This document shows positions 23,569 to 33,028 of a DNA stretch of 64,000 bases, piece after piece. The position numbers and the translations under genes are program-made. The DNA is from Bradyrhizobium sp. SZCCT0148 (GTDB taxonomy: Bacteria; Pseudomonadota; Alphaproteobacteria; Rhizobiales; Xanthobacteraceae), in the NCBI RefSeq assembly GCF_018129985.1, contig NZ_JAFCKT010000011.1, positions 1 through 64,000 on the forward strand, written 5' to 3'. Under the pieces are notes generated by a model. It had not been told where the DNA came from and ran no database searches. It was given only the letters and a program-made list of their open reading frames with translations. Position 1 is the stretch's first letter, and every line of letters begins with the position of its first letter.

Positions 23569-24620
23569 AACAGTTCGATTATGTCAGGCCCGCCAGCGTC
23601 GCTGAAGCGGTTGCTGCCGCGGCCCAGCCGGGCGCGGTCTACCTCGCCGCCGGAACCAATCTGCTCGATCTGATGAAGGGCGACGTCACCCGTCCGGATC
23701 GCTTGGTCGACATCACCCATCTCGACGGGCTCGATGGCATCGAGCACCTCGCCGACGGGTCGGTGCGCATCGGGGCGCTCGTCAGCAATGCCGATCTTGC
23801 GCATGATGCGGACTTCGCAAGGTCCTTCCCCGCCGTCGCCGAAGCGCTTCTCTCCGGGGCATCCGCGCAATTGCGCAATGCGGCGACGGTTGGCGGCAAT
23901 CTGCTGCAACGGACGCGCTGTGCGTATTTCTACGACACTGCCAGCCGCTGCAACAAGCGCGAGGCCGGCAGCGGCTGCGATGCCCGCGGCGGCGAGAACC
24001 GCACCCACGCCGTGCTCGGCTGGAGCGAAAGCTGTATCGCCACCCATCCCTCCGATTTCTGCGTACCGCTGGTCGCGCTCGATGCCGTCGTCGAGATCGA
24101 AGGCCGGGGTGGCCGACGCGAGATCGCGCTCGAGGAGCTGCACCGCCTGCCCGGCGATGCGCCCCAGCGCGAGTCCGCGCTCGAGCCCGGCGACCTCATC
24201 GTTGCGGTACGCCTGCCGAAGGCGGCGCGCGAATTTGCCTCGCATGCGCGCTACCTCAAGGTTCGCGAGCGTACCTCCTACGCCTTCGCGATGGTATCGG
24301 CTGCAGCCGCGTTGCGAATCGAGAACGGCAAGATCGCGGAAGCACGGCTTGCGCTTGGCGGCGTCGCCGCAAAGCCCTGGCGTGCCCGCGCTGCAGAGGA
24401 CGTGCTCAAAGGCGTTGCGCCCACGGCCGATGCTTTCCAGGAGGCCGCCTGGCGCGCGCTCACCGACGCAAAGCCGTCCGGCGACAACGCCTTCAAGATC
24501 GAACTCGCACGCCGCATCGTGGTGCGCGCGCTGACCCTCGCTGCCGCCGGGACGCCCGCGCGCCTGCCCGCACTGCCGGCCTCTCCCTTTGCCTCGACAT
24601 CAGGAGCCATCCATGCCTGA
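23565..24620 (+). CDS. paoB: FAD subunit of the Mo aldehyde oxidoreductase, with [4Fe-4S] insertion
   Basis: 351 residues from the ATG that overlaps the stop of the small-subunit gene. The FAD-binding pattern is visible (YLAAGTNLLDLMKGDV, then ASAQLRNAATVGGNLLQR). The segment RTRCAYFYDTASRCNKREAG, GCDARGGENRTHAVLG and SESCIATHPSDFCVPL contains the extra Cys cluster of PaoB/HcrB-type subunits that bind [4Fe-4S]. This places the enzyme near PaoABC rather than classical xanthine dehydrogenase. The C-terminal CO-dehydrogenase flavoprotein domain runs to about 340. Overlaps the next gene by eight bases. Confidence 0.9.
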   Translation: MKQFDYVRPASVAEAVAAAAQPGAVYLAAGTNLLDLMKGDVTRPDRLVDITHLDGLDGIEHLADGSVRIGALVSNADLAHDADFARSFPAVAEALLSGASAQLRNAATVGGNLLQRTRCAYFYDTASRCNKREAGSGCDARGGENRTHAVLGWSESCIATHPSDFCVPLVALDAVVEIEGRGGRREIALEELHRLPGDAPQRESALEPGDLIVAVRLPKAAREFASHARYLKVRERTSYAFAMVSAAAALRIENGKIAEARLALGGVAAKPWRARAAEDVLKGVAPTADAFQEAAWRALTDAKPSGDNAFKIELARRIVVRALTLAAAGTPARLPALPASPFASTSGAIHA

Positions 24621-26874
24621 GCTCAACCTGACCAGCGCGCCCGCCCATCTCAGGCACGGCTCGAACATCGGCCAGCCGCTGACCCGCCGTGACGGCGTCC
24701 TCAAGGTCACGGGACAGGCGACCTATGCCGCCGACAACCATCCGCCCGGCATGCTGTTTGCGGTGATCGCCGTGGCCGGCATCGCGCATGGCCGCGTGAC
24801 CTCGCTCGATGTCGCCGCCGCAAAACGCCATCCCGGCGTCGTCGATGTCATGACGCCAGACCACAAGCCGCAGCTTGCGATCGACCCGGAGATCAAGACC
24901 AATCCGTTCGTGTTCCGGATGGAGGTGCTGCAGAGCAACGAGGTGCGCTACGCCAATCAGCCGATCGCGGTCGTGATCGCCGAGACGCTGGAAGCTGCGA
25001 CGGAAGGCGCCGTGCTGCTGGCGCCGCGTTATGAGACGCTGCCTGCGCTGGTCGGGCTCGATGCCGGCGAGAGCTTCGTGCCGCCGGTCGTCGGCGTCGG
25101 CAACCCCACGGAAAATCACCGCGGCGATATCGAGGCGGGCCTTGCCTCGGCCCAAAAGCAAATCGACGCGACCTACGAGACGCCGCCGCAATATCACAAC
25201 GCCATGGAACCGCATGCGATCGTGGCTCACTGGGACGGCGACAATCTGCAGATCGACATGCCGACTCAGGGTCTGGCGCTGTCGCTGGCGCGCGTCGCCG
25301 AGCTGTTCGGCATTGCCCACGACAAGATCCACATCCGCAGCCCCTTCCTTGGCGGCGGCTTCGGCTCCAAGGGATTGATGGCGGGACCGCCGGTACTCGG
25401 CGTCATGGCGGCCAAGCTGGTCGGCAAGCCGGTCAAGCTGGTGCTGCGCCGTGAGCAGATGTATGGCCCGGTCGGCCATCGCGCGCCGACGCGCCAACGC
25501 CTGCGCCTCGGCGCCGACGGAGAGGGGCGTCTGACCGCGCTCGATCACCACGCGCGGACGGTGTCGAGCACGTTCGACGATTTTTACGAACCCGCGGCCG
25601 ATGTTTCGCACACGCTGTACGCCGCACCCGCCATCCGCACCTCGCATGACGCCGTGCGGGTCAACACGGGAACGCCTCTGTTCATGCGCGCGCCCGGCGA
25701 GGCGACCGGCTCGATCGCGCTGGAGAGCGCAATCGACGAGATGGCGTGGGCTTGCGGCATGGATCCGCTCGCCTTCCGCCTGAAGAACTATGCCGAGGTC
25801 GAGCCGGTCAGCGGCAAGCCGTTCTCGTCAAAGGCGCTGCGGGCCTGTTACGACCAAGGCGCGGCGCGCTTCGGCTGGGCGAAGCGTCCGCTGCAGCCGC
25901 GACAGATGCGCGACGATGCTGGCCTGCTGGTCGGCTGGGGCATGGGCACGGCGACCTTTCCGGCCTTGATGTTCCAGGCCGAAGCGCGCGCGGCGATCCG
26001 CCGCGACGGCTCGGGCGTGATGGAGATCGGTGCACACGACATGGGGCAGGGCGCCTGGACGGCGCTGGCGCAGATCGCCGCCGACGCCGTCGGCCTCGAT
26101 ATCGACCGCGTCGCGTTCAAGGCCGGCACGTCCGACCTGCCTGATGCCGGCATTGCCGGCGGCTCAGCGCACACGGCAACGGCGGGGGCGGCGATCCACA
26201 GCGCCGGCGCTGCCGTGATCGCCAAGCTCGCCGATCTCGCCACCGGCGACGAGCGCTCGCCGCTGTTCGGCGCCGGCAATACCGGGGTGATCGCGCGCGA
26301 AGGACGGTTGATCCGCCGCGACGACGAGAGCCGCGGGGAGAGCTATTCCGAGATCCTTGCCCGCGCCGGCATCGCCGAGGTCGAGGCGCGCGGCACCGGC
26401 GCGCCGAACCCGGCGACGATGGAGGAATATGCGATGCATGCCCATGGCGCGGTGTTCGCGGAGGTGAAGGTCGATCCCGAGCTCGGCCAGGTCCGTGTCA
26501 GCCGCATGGTCGGGGCCTTCGCCGCTGGACGGATCGTCAACCCGCGTATGGTGCAGAGCCAGCTGTTCGGCGGCATGATCTGGGGTCTGTCCTTTGCGCT
26601 GCACGAGGAGGCCGTCACCGACAAGCGCAGCGGGCGGATCATGAACGCCAATCTCGGCGAGTACCATGTCCCCGTGAATGCCGACGTGCCGCCGCTCGAT
26701 GTCATCACCGTCGAGGAGCATGACCCGCACGTCAACGCGCTCGGCATCAAGGGCGTCGGCGAGATCGGCATCACCGGCAGTGCCGGCGCGGTCGCCAACG
26801 CAGTCTGGCATGCGACCGGCGTGCGGGTGCGCAAATTCCCGATCCGGATCGAGGCGTTGCTGACGCAGCGTTGA
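24613..26874 (+). CDS. paoC: Molybdopterin catalytic subunit of the aldehyde oxidoreductase
   Basis: 753 residues from the ATG at 24613, which has AGGAG six bases upstream. The N-terminal domain (about 20-130, GDGVLKVTGQATYAADN-like start) and the molybdopterin-binding domain (about 150-720) are full length. Motifs include GGGFGSKG and AMEPHAIVAHWD, and the active-site Glu lies in GVGEIGITGSAG near residue 719. The substrate is probably an aldehyde, aromatic or aliphatic. A XdhC-type maturation protein would be needed, but no such gene follows here. Regulated probably by the divergent TetR protein. Confidence 0.9.
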   Translation: MPELNLTSAPAHLRHGSNIGQPLTRRDGVLKVTGQATYAADNHPPGMLFAVIAVAGIAHGRVTSLDVAAAKRHPGVVDVMTPDHKPQLAIDPEIKTNPFVFRMEVLQSNEVRYANQPIAVVIAETLEAATEGAVLLAPRYETLPALVGLDAGESFVPPVVGVGNPTENHRGDIEAGLASAQKQIDATYETPPQYHNAMEPHAIVAHWDGDNLQIDMPTQGLALSLARVAELFGIAHDKIHIRSPFLGGGFGSKGLMAGPPVLGVMAAKLVGKPVKLVLRREQMYGPVGHRAPTRQRLRLGADGEGRLTALDHHARTVSSTFDDFYEPAADVSHTLYAAPAIRTSHDAVRVNTGTPLFMRAPGEATGSIALESAIDEMAWACGMDPLAFRLKNYAEVEPVSGKPFSSKALRACYDQGAARFGWAKRPLQPRQMRDDAGLLVGWGMGTATFPALMFQAEARAAIRRDGSGVMEIGAHDMGQGAWTALAQIAADAVGLDIDRVAFKAGTSDLPDAGIAGGSAHTATAGAAIHSAGAAVIAKLADLATGDERSPLFGAGNTGVIAREGRLIRRDDESRGESYSEILARAGIAEVEARGTGAPNPATMEEYAMHAHGAVFAEVKVDPELGQVRVSRMVGAFAAGRIVNPRMVQSQLFGGMIWGLSFALHEEAVTDKRSGRIMNANLGEYHVPVNADVPPLDVITVEEHDPHVNALGIKGVGEIGITGSAGAVANAVWHATGVRVRKFPIRIEALLTQR

Positions 26875-26916
26875 GGCGGCGGGCGGGGCGAGGCCTACTC
26901 GCGCCGCAGCGGCCGA

Positions 26917-27069
26917 TCAATTCATCATCCTGCGGAGAGTCTTGATCTGCTCTCTCTGCGCCTCGATGTACTTCGCGATGGCCTTGCGCAGTTCGCGCGA
27001 ATTCAGCTTGTCGGTGTCGCGCTGGACTTCGTCGAGCGCGGCTTCCGCATTGGCGAGAGTGGTTTTCAT
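26917..27069 (-). CDS. 50-residue helical protein, function unknown
   Basis: A short frame whose product starts MKTTLANAEAALDEVQRD and continues KLNSRELRKAIAKYIEAQRE, ending KTLRRMMN. It is one long amphipathic helix with balanced charge, as in small soluble coiled-coil proteins. The ribosome site is weak (GGGGCTCGCGC before ATG). The composition argues for a real gene. No family recognised. Confidence 0.5.
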   Translation of the reverse strand: MKTTLANAEAALDEVQRDTDKLNSRELRKAIAKYIEAQREQIKTLRRMMN

Positions 27070-27260
27070 GCGCGAGCCCCTGGTACGAAGCGGCCCCGGA
27101 GTGCCTAGGAGCCCGGGGCCATAACCGCAGCACCTCTGAGCCAGGCTGCTCGGCTACGGTTCGCAGTATATAGCGGCCCGGCGCGCAGAAATTGAGATGG
27201 CTCAACCACCGTAAGATACCGGTGACAGCCCGTAACTTCCCGGATGCGATCGAACGCGCC

Positions 27261-27809
27261 TCAGAACGTCGGCGGCGTGCAGGCCGAGATCACCTCGCAC
27301 GGCTTGCCGCCGACACAGCGGAAGCGGTGCGGGCGGCGGCTCTCGAAATAATAGGCGTCGCCGGGATTGAGCACGCGGCGCTCGTCCTCGACGGTGACCT
27401 CGAGCTTGCCTGAAATCACGATGCCGCCTTCCTCGCCGTCATGGACGAGGTGGACGCGGCCGGTGTCGCTGCCGGGCTCGTAGCGCTCCTTCAGGATCTG
27501 CAGGCTGCGGCCGAACAGATTGTCGCCGATCTGGCGATACGAGATCGGCTTCTTGCCGACTTCGGTCAGCTCCTCGGCGCGGTAGAAGATCTTGCGCCTG
27601 GACTCCGGCTCCAGCGCGAAGAACTCGGCGAGCCCCATCGGGATGCCGTCGAGGATGCGCTTGAGCGCGCCGACCGACGGGTTCATCTGGTTGGATTCGA
27701 TCAGGGAAATCGTCGAATTGGTGACGCCGGCACGTTTGGCGAGCTCGCGCTGCGACAGCTTCTGGCGGGCCCGGATGAATCGCAGCCGTCCACCGATGTC
27801 GACGCTCAT
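27261..27809 (-). CDS. XRE-cupin regulator (PuuR-like)
   Basis: 182 residues: an N-terminal HTH_3 domain (about 5-62; LRFIRARQKLSQRELAKRAG, then NSTISLIESNQMNPSVGAL) and a C-terminal cupin (about 105-180; DTGRVHLVHDGEEGGIVISG and NPGDAYYFESRRPHRF). These regulators of amine and amino-acid pathways often sense a metabolite through the cupin. It is divergent from the aminotransferase gene with about 150 bp between, which is the likely target. A second XRE-cupin gene lies at 30777. Confidence 0.88.
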   Translation of the reverse strand: MSVDIGGRLRFIRARQKLSQRELAKRAGVTNSTISLIESNQMNPSVGALKRILDGIPMGLAEFFALEPESRRKIFYRAEELTEVGKKPISYRQIGDNLFGRSLQILKERYEPGSDTGRVHLVHDGEEGGIVISGKLEVTVEDERRVLNPGDAYYFESRRPHRFRCVGGKPCEVISACTPPTF

Positions 27810-27957
27810 GCCTCTGGCCCCTGTTGCAGGTGTTGCGGATCGCGCAAATATGGCCCAGCGGCCCCAGTGGAATCAATGGCTTGCAGGTCACTAGAAAAGG
27901 ACTTGTTGCGCATCTGAAGCCGTGCCTCTGCTGTACGGTCAGCAAAGGAGCGCGGCC

Positions 27958-29286
27958 GTGACCCTTCATCAGATTCCGAACACTATCAAGACCGACTCGT
28001 TCTGGATGCCGTTCACGGCCAACCGGCAGTTCAAGAAGGCGCCGCGGCTGTTCTCGTCGGCCGAGGGCATGCACTACACCACGGTCGACGGCCGCAAGGT
28101 GATCGACGGCTCCGCCGGCCTGTGGTGCGTCAATGCCGGCCACGGCCGCAGGCAGATCGCCGCCGCGGTCGAGCGGCAGCTGATGACGCTGGACTTCGCG
28201 CCCTCCTTCCAGATGGGCCATCCGCTGGCATTCGACTTCGCCGAGCGGCTCGCCGAGATCGCGCCGAAAGGGCTCGACCGCATCTTCTTCACCAACTCCG
28301 GCTCAGAGTCGGTCGACACCGCGCTGAAGATCGCACTCGCCTATCACCGCGCCAACGGCCAGGCGAGCCGCACCCGGCTGATCGGCCGCGAGCGCGGCTA
28401 TCACGGCGTCGGCTTCGGCGGCACCTCGGTCGGCGGCATGGTCGCCAACCGCCGCGCCTTCACGACCCTGCTGCCGGGCGTCGACCACATCCGACACACC
28501 CACGATCTCACGCGCAACGCCTTCGCCAAGGACCAGCCCGAGCATGGCGTCGAGCTTGCCGACGATCTCGAGCGTCTGGTTGGCCTGCACGGCGCCGAGA
28601 CCATCGCCGCCGTCATCGTCGAGCCGGTGCCGGGCTCGACCGCGGTGCTGCCGCCGCCGAAGGGCTATCTCAACCGACTGCGCGAGATCTGCGACAAGCA
28701 CGGCATCCTCCTGATCTTCGACGAGGTCATCACCGGCTTCGGCCGCCTCGGCACGCCGTTTGCCGCCAATTTCTTCGGCGTAACGCCCGACCTGATGACC
28801 ACCGCCAAGGGCATTACCAACGGCACCATTCCCTGCGGCGCGGTGTTCGCGCATCGCAAGGTGCACGACGCCATGATGATCGGCCCGGAAAACGTCATGG
28901 AGCTGTTCCACGGCTACACCTATTCGGCGCATCCGACCGCCTGCGCCGCCGGTATCGCGACGCTCGACATCTACAAGGACGAGGGCCTGCTGACGCGCGG
29001 TGCCTCGATCGCCGAATATTGGCGCGATGCGCTGCATTCGCTGAAAGGTCTGCCCAACGTCATCGACATCCGCAATTGCGGGCTGATGGGCGCGGTCGAG
29101 CTCTCGCCGCGAGACGGCGCGGTTGGTGCGCGTGGTTACGACGTCATGGTCGACTGCTTCAATCGCGGGCTCTACTTCCGCATGAGCGGCGATAGCTTCG
29201 CGCTGTCGCCGCCCCTCATCGTCGAGAAGAGCCACATCGACGATATCGTCTCGATCCTGGGCGATGCCATCAAGCGGGTGGCCTGA
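27958..29286 (+). CDS. Class III omega-aminotransferase (beta-alanine/amine:pyruvate type)
   Basis: 442 residues from a GTG at 27958 with GGAG eight bases upstream; a GTG at 27922 is weaker. PLP-fold landmarks are clear: NSGSESVDTALKIA, RGYHGVGFGG, the Asp in LIFDEVITGFGRLG, and the Schiff-base Lys in TTAKGITNG (about residue 285). Length and motif order fit omega-amino-acid:pyruvate transaminases acting on beta-alanine, GABA or amines. Transcribed away from the XRE-cupin regulator and followed by DadA. Confidence 0.88.
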   Translation: MTLHQIPNTIKTDSFWMPFTANRQFKKAPRLFSSAEGMHYTTVDGRKVIDGSAGLWCVNAGHGRRQIAAAVERQLMTLDFAPSFQMGHPLAFDFAERLAEIAPKGLDRIFFTNSGSESVDTALKIALAYHRANGQASRTRLIGRERGYHGVGFGGTSVGGMVANRRAFTTLLPGVDHIRHTHDLTRNAFAKDQPEHGVELADDLERLVGLHGAETIAAVIVEPVPGSTAVLPPPKGYLNRLREICDKHGILLIFDEVITGFGRLGTPFAANFFGVTPDLMTTAKGITNGTIPCGAVFAHRKVHDAMMIGPENVMELFHGYTYSAHPTACAAGIATLDIYKDEGLLTRGASIAEYWRDALHSLKGLPNVIDIRNCGLMGAVELSPRDGAVGARGYDVMVDCFNRGLYFRMSGDSFALSPPLIVEKSHIDDIVSILGDAIKRVA

Positions 29287-29356
29287 TAATTGCTCTCGCC
29301 GTTGCGAGTTGTTTTCTTGCAGCGGCGAGCGTGATGCCGCGGGAGTTTGACCAAGC

Positions 29357-30622
29357 GTGAAAGTTCTGATCCTCGGCAGCGGTGTCATCGGTGTCACCTC
29401 TGCCTACTACCTCGCGCGTGCAGGCCATGAGGTGACGGTCGTCGACCGCCAGCCCGAGCCGGCACTGGAGACCTCTTTCGCCAATGCCGGCGAAGTCTCG
29501 CCCGGCTATTCCTCGCCCTGGGCCGGGCCCGGCGTGCCGGTGAAGGCGGTGAAGTGGCTCCTGATGAAGCACGGCCCGCTGGTGATCCGGCCGAAGCTCG
29601 ATCCCGTGATGTGGGTCTGGCTGCTCAAGATGCTGCGCAACTGCACCAGCGCGCGCTATGCGGTCAACAAGAGCCGGATGATCCCGATCGCGGAATACAG
29701 CCGTGATTCCCTGCGCGACCTGCGCCGCGACATCGGCATCCAGTATGACGAGCGCGCGCAGGGCACGCTGCAGCTGTTCCGCTACCAAGCGCAACTCGAC
29801 GGCACGGCTGAGGACATCGCCGTGCTCAAGCAATATGGCGTGCCCTACGAGACGTTGAGCCGCGAAGGCTGCATCGCCGTCGAGCCTGCGCTCGCAGGCG
29901 TGAAGGATAAATTCGTCGGCGGCCTCCGCCTGCCGCAGGACGAGACCGGCGACTGCCACATGTTCACGCAGGCGCTGGCCAGGCATGCCGAGGCGCTCGG
30001 CGTCCGCTTCATGTTCAACACCGGCATCGATCGCATCGTCACCGAGGGCGCGCGCGTCAGCGGCGTCGTGACCAGTGCCGGGATGTTGCAGGCTGACGCT
30101 TACGTGCTTGCGCTCGGCAGCTATTCGTCGCGGCTCGCAGCCCCGCTCGGGATTTCGTTGCCGGTCTATCCGGTGAAGGGCTATTCGATCACGGTGCCGA
30201 TCAAGGACGCCTCCGGCGCGCCGGAATCCACCGTGATGGACGAGAGCTACAAGGTCGCGATCACGCGTCTCGGCGATCGCATCCGCGTCGGCGGCACCGC
30301 CGAAATCTCGGGCTTCTCGACCAAGCTCTATGATGCGCGCCGTGCCACGCTGGATCATTCGCTGACCGACCTGTTCCCGCGCGGCGGCGATCTCTCCAAG
30401 GCTACGTTCTGGAGCGGCTTGCGTCCGATGACGCCGGATGGCCCGCCCGTGATCGGCCCGACGCCGTACGCCAATCTCCACCTCAATACCGGCCACGGCA
30501 CGCTCGGCTGGACCATGTCATGCGGCTCGGCGCGCGTGCTCGCCGACATGCTGTCGGGCAAGAAGCCGGACATCGACGTCAGCGCGCTGACGGTCGACCG
30601 TTATAATCATCGGTTTGGGTAG
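29357..30622 (+). CDS. dadA: D-amino-acid dehydrogenase small subunit
   Basis: 421 residues from a GTG at 29357; GGGAG lies 11 bases upstream, a long spacing. The Rossmann start VLILGSGVIGVTSAYYLARA binds FAD, and the C-terminal GLRPMTPDGPPVIGPTPYAN and NTGHGTLGWTMSCGSA are DadA hallmarks. The enzyme oxidises D-amino acids (classically D-alanine) to keto acids and passes electrons to the quinone pool. It follows the aminotransferase by 70 bp. No alanine racemase is next to it, unlike the classical dadAX operon. Confidence 0.9.
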   Translation: MKVLILGSGVIGVTSAYYLARAGHEVTVVDRQPEPALETSFANAGEVSPGYSSPWAGPGVPVKAVKWLLMKHGPLVIRPKLDPVMWVWLLKMLRNCTSARYAVNKSRMIPIAEYSRDSLRDLRRDIGIQYDERAQGTLQLFRYQAQLDGTAEDIAVLKQYGVPYETLSREGCIAVEPALAGVKDKFVGGLRLPQDETGDCHMFTQALARHAEALGVRFMFNTGIDRIVTEGARVSGVVTSAGMLQADAYVLALGSYSSRLAAPLGISLPVYPVKGYSITVPIKDASGAPESTVMDESYKVAITRLGDRIRVGGTAEISGFSTKLYDARRATLDHSLTDLFPRGGDLSKATFWSGLRPMTPDGPPVIGPTPYANLHLNTGHGTLGWTMSCGSARVLADMLSGKKPDIDVSALTVDRYNHRFG

Positions 30623-30632
30623 ACTTTCTCCG

Positions 30633-30719
30633 CGTCATTGCGAGGAGCCCTTGCGACAAAGCAATCCAGAGTCTTTCCGTCGAGGCAGTCTGGATTGCTT
30701 CGCTGCGCTCGCAATGACG
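30633..30719. repeat. Bradyrhizobium intergenic palindrome, CGTCATTGCGAGG type
   Basis: The unit starts CGTCATTGCGAGGAGC, has GCAATCCAGA and TCTGGATTGC as inner arms, and ends GCTCGCAATGACG. The outer arms are inverted copies of each other. It sits just past the dadA stop, the usual intergenic setting for these elements, and could fold as an RNA hairpin at the transcript end. Confidence 0.8.
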
Positions 30720-30776
30720 ATGTGAGAGCGTCGCGGCCTTTCACTTTCGCTGCGCGCGATGAACGATAAGCACGGG

Positions 30777-31439
30777 TCACCCCGCTCCCGTCACGCAATT
30801 CACCCATAGCACCACGGCCTTGGCGTCCTCGGCCGGATTTGAAAACCGGTGCGGCCTTCGGCTGGCAAAGCGAAAGCTGTCGCCGGTCTTCAGCGACCAT
30901 GTCTCATTGTCCACCGTCAGCATCATCTCGCCGTCGAGCACGAGACCGGCTTCCTCGCCGTCATGGGTGTAGAGCTCGTCGCCGGTGGAGCCGCCGGGCT
31001 CCAGATGCACCAGGAACAGATTGAGCTTGTTGTCGGCGCTGGCCGGGCTCAGCAATTGCTTGGATACGCCGGTGCGCCACAGCTTCAGCTCCGGCCGCTG
31101 CAGCCCGCGCGTCACCACCTGATCGGAGGCGCCGTCGACGCTCGGGCTTGCGCCGAACAATGCGGCGATGCCGACGCCGAGCACGTCGGCGAGCGTCGCC
31201 AGCACGCGCAGCGATGGTGACGACAGGCCGCGCTCGATCTGGCTGAGGAAACCGATCGACAGCTCCGTGCGCGCCGCGACCGTCTCCAGCGAGAATTGCC
31301 TCACGCGCCGGAGGTCCCTGATACGGCGGCCGACCGCGACGTCCATTGCAGGCTCCGCCGGCTTGGTGACGGCTCTGGCCTTCGCCCGCTTCGCCGGCCT
31401 GGTTGCCGCCGGCTTGCGCATTCTCTTGCCACCGCTCAC
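30777..31439 (-). CDS. XRE-cupin regulator
   Basis: 220 residues from a GTG at 31439, or 214 from an ATG at 31421. A basic, Ala/Lys/Pro-rich arm (about 1-33) precedes the HTH (about 38-92; IRDLRRVRQFSLETVAARTE, LSIGFLSQIERGLSSPSL) and a cupin (about 145-215; GDELYTHDGEEAGLVLDG, RFASRRPHRFSNP). It is divergent from the polar amino-acid ABC operon and likely controls it; the dyad at 31502-31519 is the candidate operator. Confidence 0.88.
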   Translation of the reverse strand: MSGGKRMRKPAATRPAKRAKARAVTKPAEPAMDVAVGRRIRDLRRVRQFSLETVAARTELSIGFLSQIERGLSSPSLRVLATLADVLGVGIAALFGASPSVDGASDQVVTRGLQRPELKLWRTGVSKQLLSPASADNKLNLFLVHLEPGGSTGDELYTHDGEEAGLVLDGEMMLTVDNETWSLKTGDSFRFASRRPHRFSNPAEDAKAVVLWVNCVTGAG

Positions 31440-31501
31440 GTCAGGCCGCTTCCTTCATGTGCATGAAAACCACTTGCGTCGTCCGTGAAAGTGTGACCAA
31501 A

Positions 31502-31519
31502 TTTTCATATTGGTGAAAA
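31502..31519. promoter_or_regulatory. Candidate operator, TTTTCA-N6-TGAAAA
   Basis: A perfect 6-bp inverted repeat with a six-base spacer lies in the 149-bp gap between the XRE-cupin gene (start 31439) and the ABC transporter operon (start 31589). Related words ATGAAAA (about 31462) and GTGAAAG (about 31486) occur nearby. XRE-type dimers commonly bind such AT-rich dyads. Confidence 0.5.
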
Positions 31520-31588
31520 CTAGGCCGAAACGGCTTGACTCGCAACACCCGCGAGCGCCGCCATCGGCCGGACCCAAAGGGGGATGCG

Positions 31589-32347
31589 ATGAAGCGTTTT
31601 GGTTTGGCCGCGATGGCGGCACTCGCAATTGCGGCACTGACGCCGGCCTCGGCGCAACAGGTGCTGAAGGTCGGGTCGACGCCGACCGGCATTCCCTTCA
31701 CCTTCCTCGACACCAAGACCAATAGCATCCAGGGCATCATGGTCGATCTCGTCACGGAGGTGGGCAAGGATGCCGGCTTCAACGTGCAGATCGAGCCGAT
31801 GCAGTTCTCGGCCCTGATCCCGTCGCTGACCTCGAGCAAGATCGACATCATCGCCGCCGCGATGTTCATCACGGCGCCGCGCAAGGAGGTCGTCGACTTC
31901 TCCGATCCGATCTACACCTATGGCGAAGGCCTGGTGGTCCCGAAGGCCGACACCAAGGCCTATGCCACGCAGGACGATCTGAAGGGCGAGACGGTCGGCG
32001 CGCAAGTCGGCACCGCCTTCGTCGATGCGCTGAAGAAGTCCGGCCTGTTTGCGGACGTGAAAGCCTATGACACCATTCCCGACATCCTGCGTGACGTGAA
32101 CACCGGCCGTCTCAAGGCCGGCTACGCCGACTATCCGATCCTCGCCTACAATCTCAAGCAGGGCGGTTTCCCTGAGGTGCGCCTGGTCGACGGCTACAAG
32201 CCCGTCACGGTCGGCTCGGTCGGCATCGGCGTGCGCAAGGGCGAGGCCGCCCTGCTCGGCAAGATCAACGCGTCGCTCGCGAAGCTCAAGGCCAACGGCA
32301 CCATCGACAAGATCCTCGACAAATGGGGCCTGAAGGCTCAGGGCTGA
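31589..32347 (+). CDS. Polar amino-acid ABC transporter, periplasmic binding protein
   Basis: 252 residues from the ATG at 31589 (GGGGG five to seven bases upstream). A signal peptide ends near PASAQQ. The SBP_bac_3 fold shows VGSTPTGIPFTFLDTKTNSI, GIMVDLVTEVGKDAGFNVQI, ALIPSLTSSKIDIIAAAMFI and the C-terminal lobe motif KGETVGAQVGTAFVDALK. It captures an amino acid or an amine-like opine substrate. First gene of a three-gene ABC operon, followed by the permease and ATPase. Confidence 0.9.
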   Translation: MKRFGLAAMAALAIAALTPASAQQVLKVGSTPTGIPFTFLDTKTNSIQGIMVDLVTEVGKDAGFNVQIEPMQFSALIPSLTSSKIDIIAAAMFITAPRKEVVDFSDPIYTYGEGLVVPKADTKAYATQDDLKGETVGAQVGTAFVDALKKSGLFADVKAYDTIPDILRDVNTGRLKAGYADYPILAYNLKQGGFPEVRLVDGYKPVTVGSVGIGVRKGEAALLGKINASLAKLKANGTIDKILDKWGLKAQG

Positions 32348-32374
32348 CCGATCGCGATCGACGAAGGCTGAACG

Positions 32375-33028
32375 ATGAAAGGCTTCTGGCACGACGCCGT
32401 CGAGTTCTTTCCGATCCTGATGAGCGGCGTCGTGCTGACAATCGTCGTCACCATCGGCTCGCTGCTGCTCTCGACGGTGCTCGGACTGCTCTGGGCGATG
32501 ATGCGGGTCTCCGGCATCAAGGCGCTGTCGCTGCTCAGCGCCAGCCTGATCAACGTGATCCGCGGCATCCCGATCATCGTGCTGCTGTTCTATCTCTACT
32601 TCGTGATGCCCGATCTCGGCGTCACGCTGTCGGCGCTGCAGGCCGCGATCCTCGGGCTCGGCATCGCCTATTCGGCTTATCAGGCCGAGAATTTCCGCGC
32701 CGGCATCGAGGCGATCGACAAGGGCCAGATCGAGGCGGCGCAGTCGATCGGCATGGGCTGGTGGCTGACCATGCGCCGCGTGGTGCTGCCGCAGGCGGTG
32801 CGAATCGTGCTGCCGCCCTATGGCAACGTCATGATCATGATGCTGAAGGATTCGTCGCAGGCCTCGACCATCACGGTCGCCGAGCTCGCGCTTCAGGGCA
32901 AGCTGATCGCGTCCTCGACCTTCAAGAACACCAACGTGTTCACGATGGTGGCGCTGATGTATCTCACCATGAGCATCCCGCTGATCCTGCTGGTTCGTCA
33001 TTTCGAGAAGCGGGCCGGCAAGAAATGA
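32375..33028 (+). CDS. Polar amino-acid ABC transporter permease
   Basis: 217 residues with about five membrane segments (HisM/HisQ type). The EAA loop reads EAIDKGQIEAAQSIGMGWWL, with the usual Gly three positions later in the loop and the PQAVR following. It ends FEKRAGKK. GAAGG precedes the ATG. Its stop overlaps the ATPase start by four bases. A single permease gene suggests a homodimer. Confidence 0.92.
   Translation: MKGFWHDAVEFFPILMSGVVLTIVVTIGSLLLSTVLGLLWAMMRVSGIKALSLLSASLINVIRGIPIIVLLFYLYFVMPDLGVTLSALQAAILGLGIAYSAYQAENFRAGIEAIDKGQIEAAQSIGMGWWLTMRRVVLPQAVRIVLPPYGNVMIMMLKDSSQASTITVAELALQGKLIASSTFKNTNVFTMVALMYLTMSIPLILLVRHFEKRAGKK

Noticed and set aside
30633..30719. Insertion sequence end or terminator at the palindrome
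   Set aside because: Matches the dispersed intergenic repeat type and no transposase or T tract is near.
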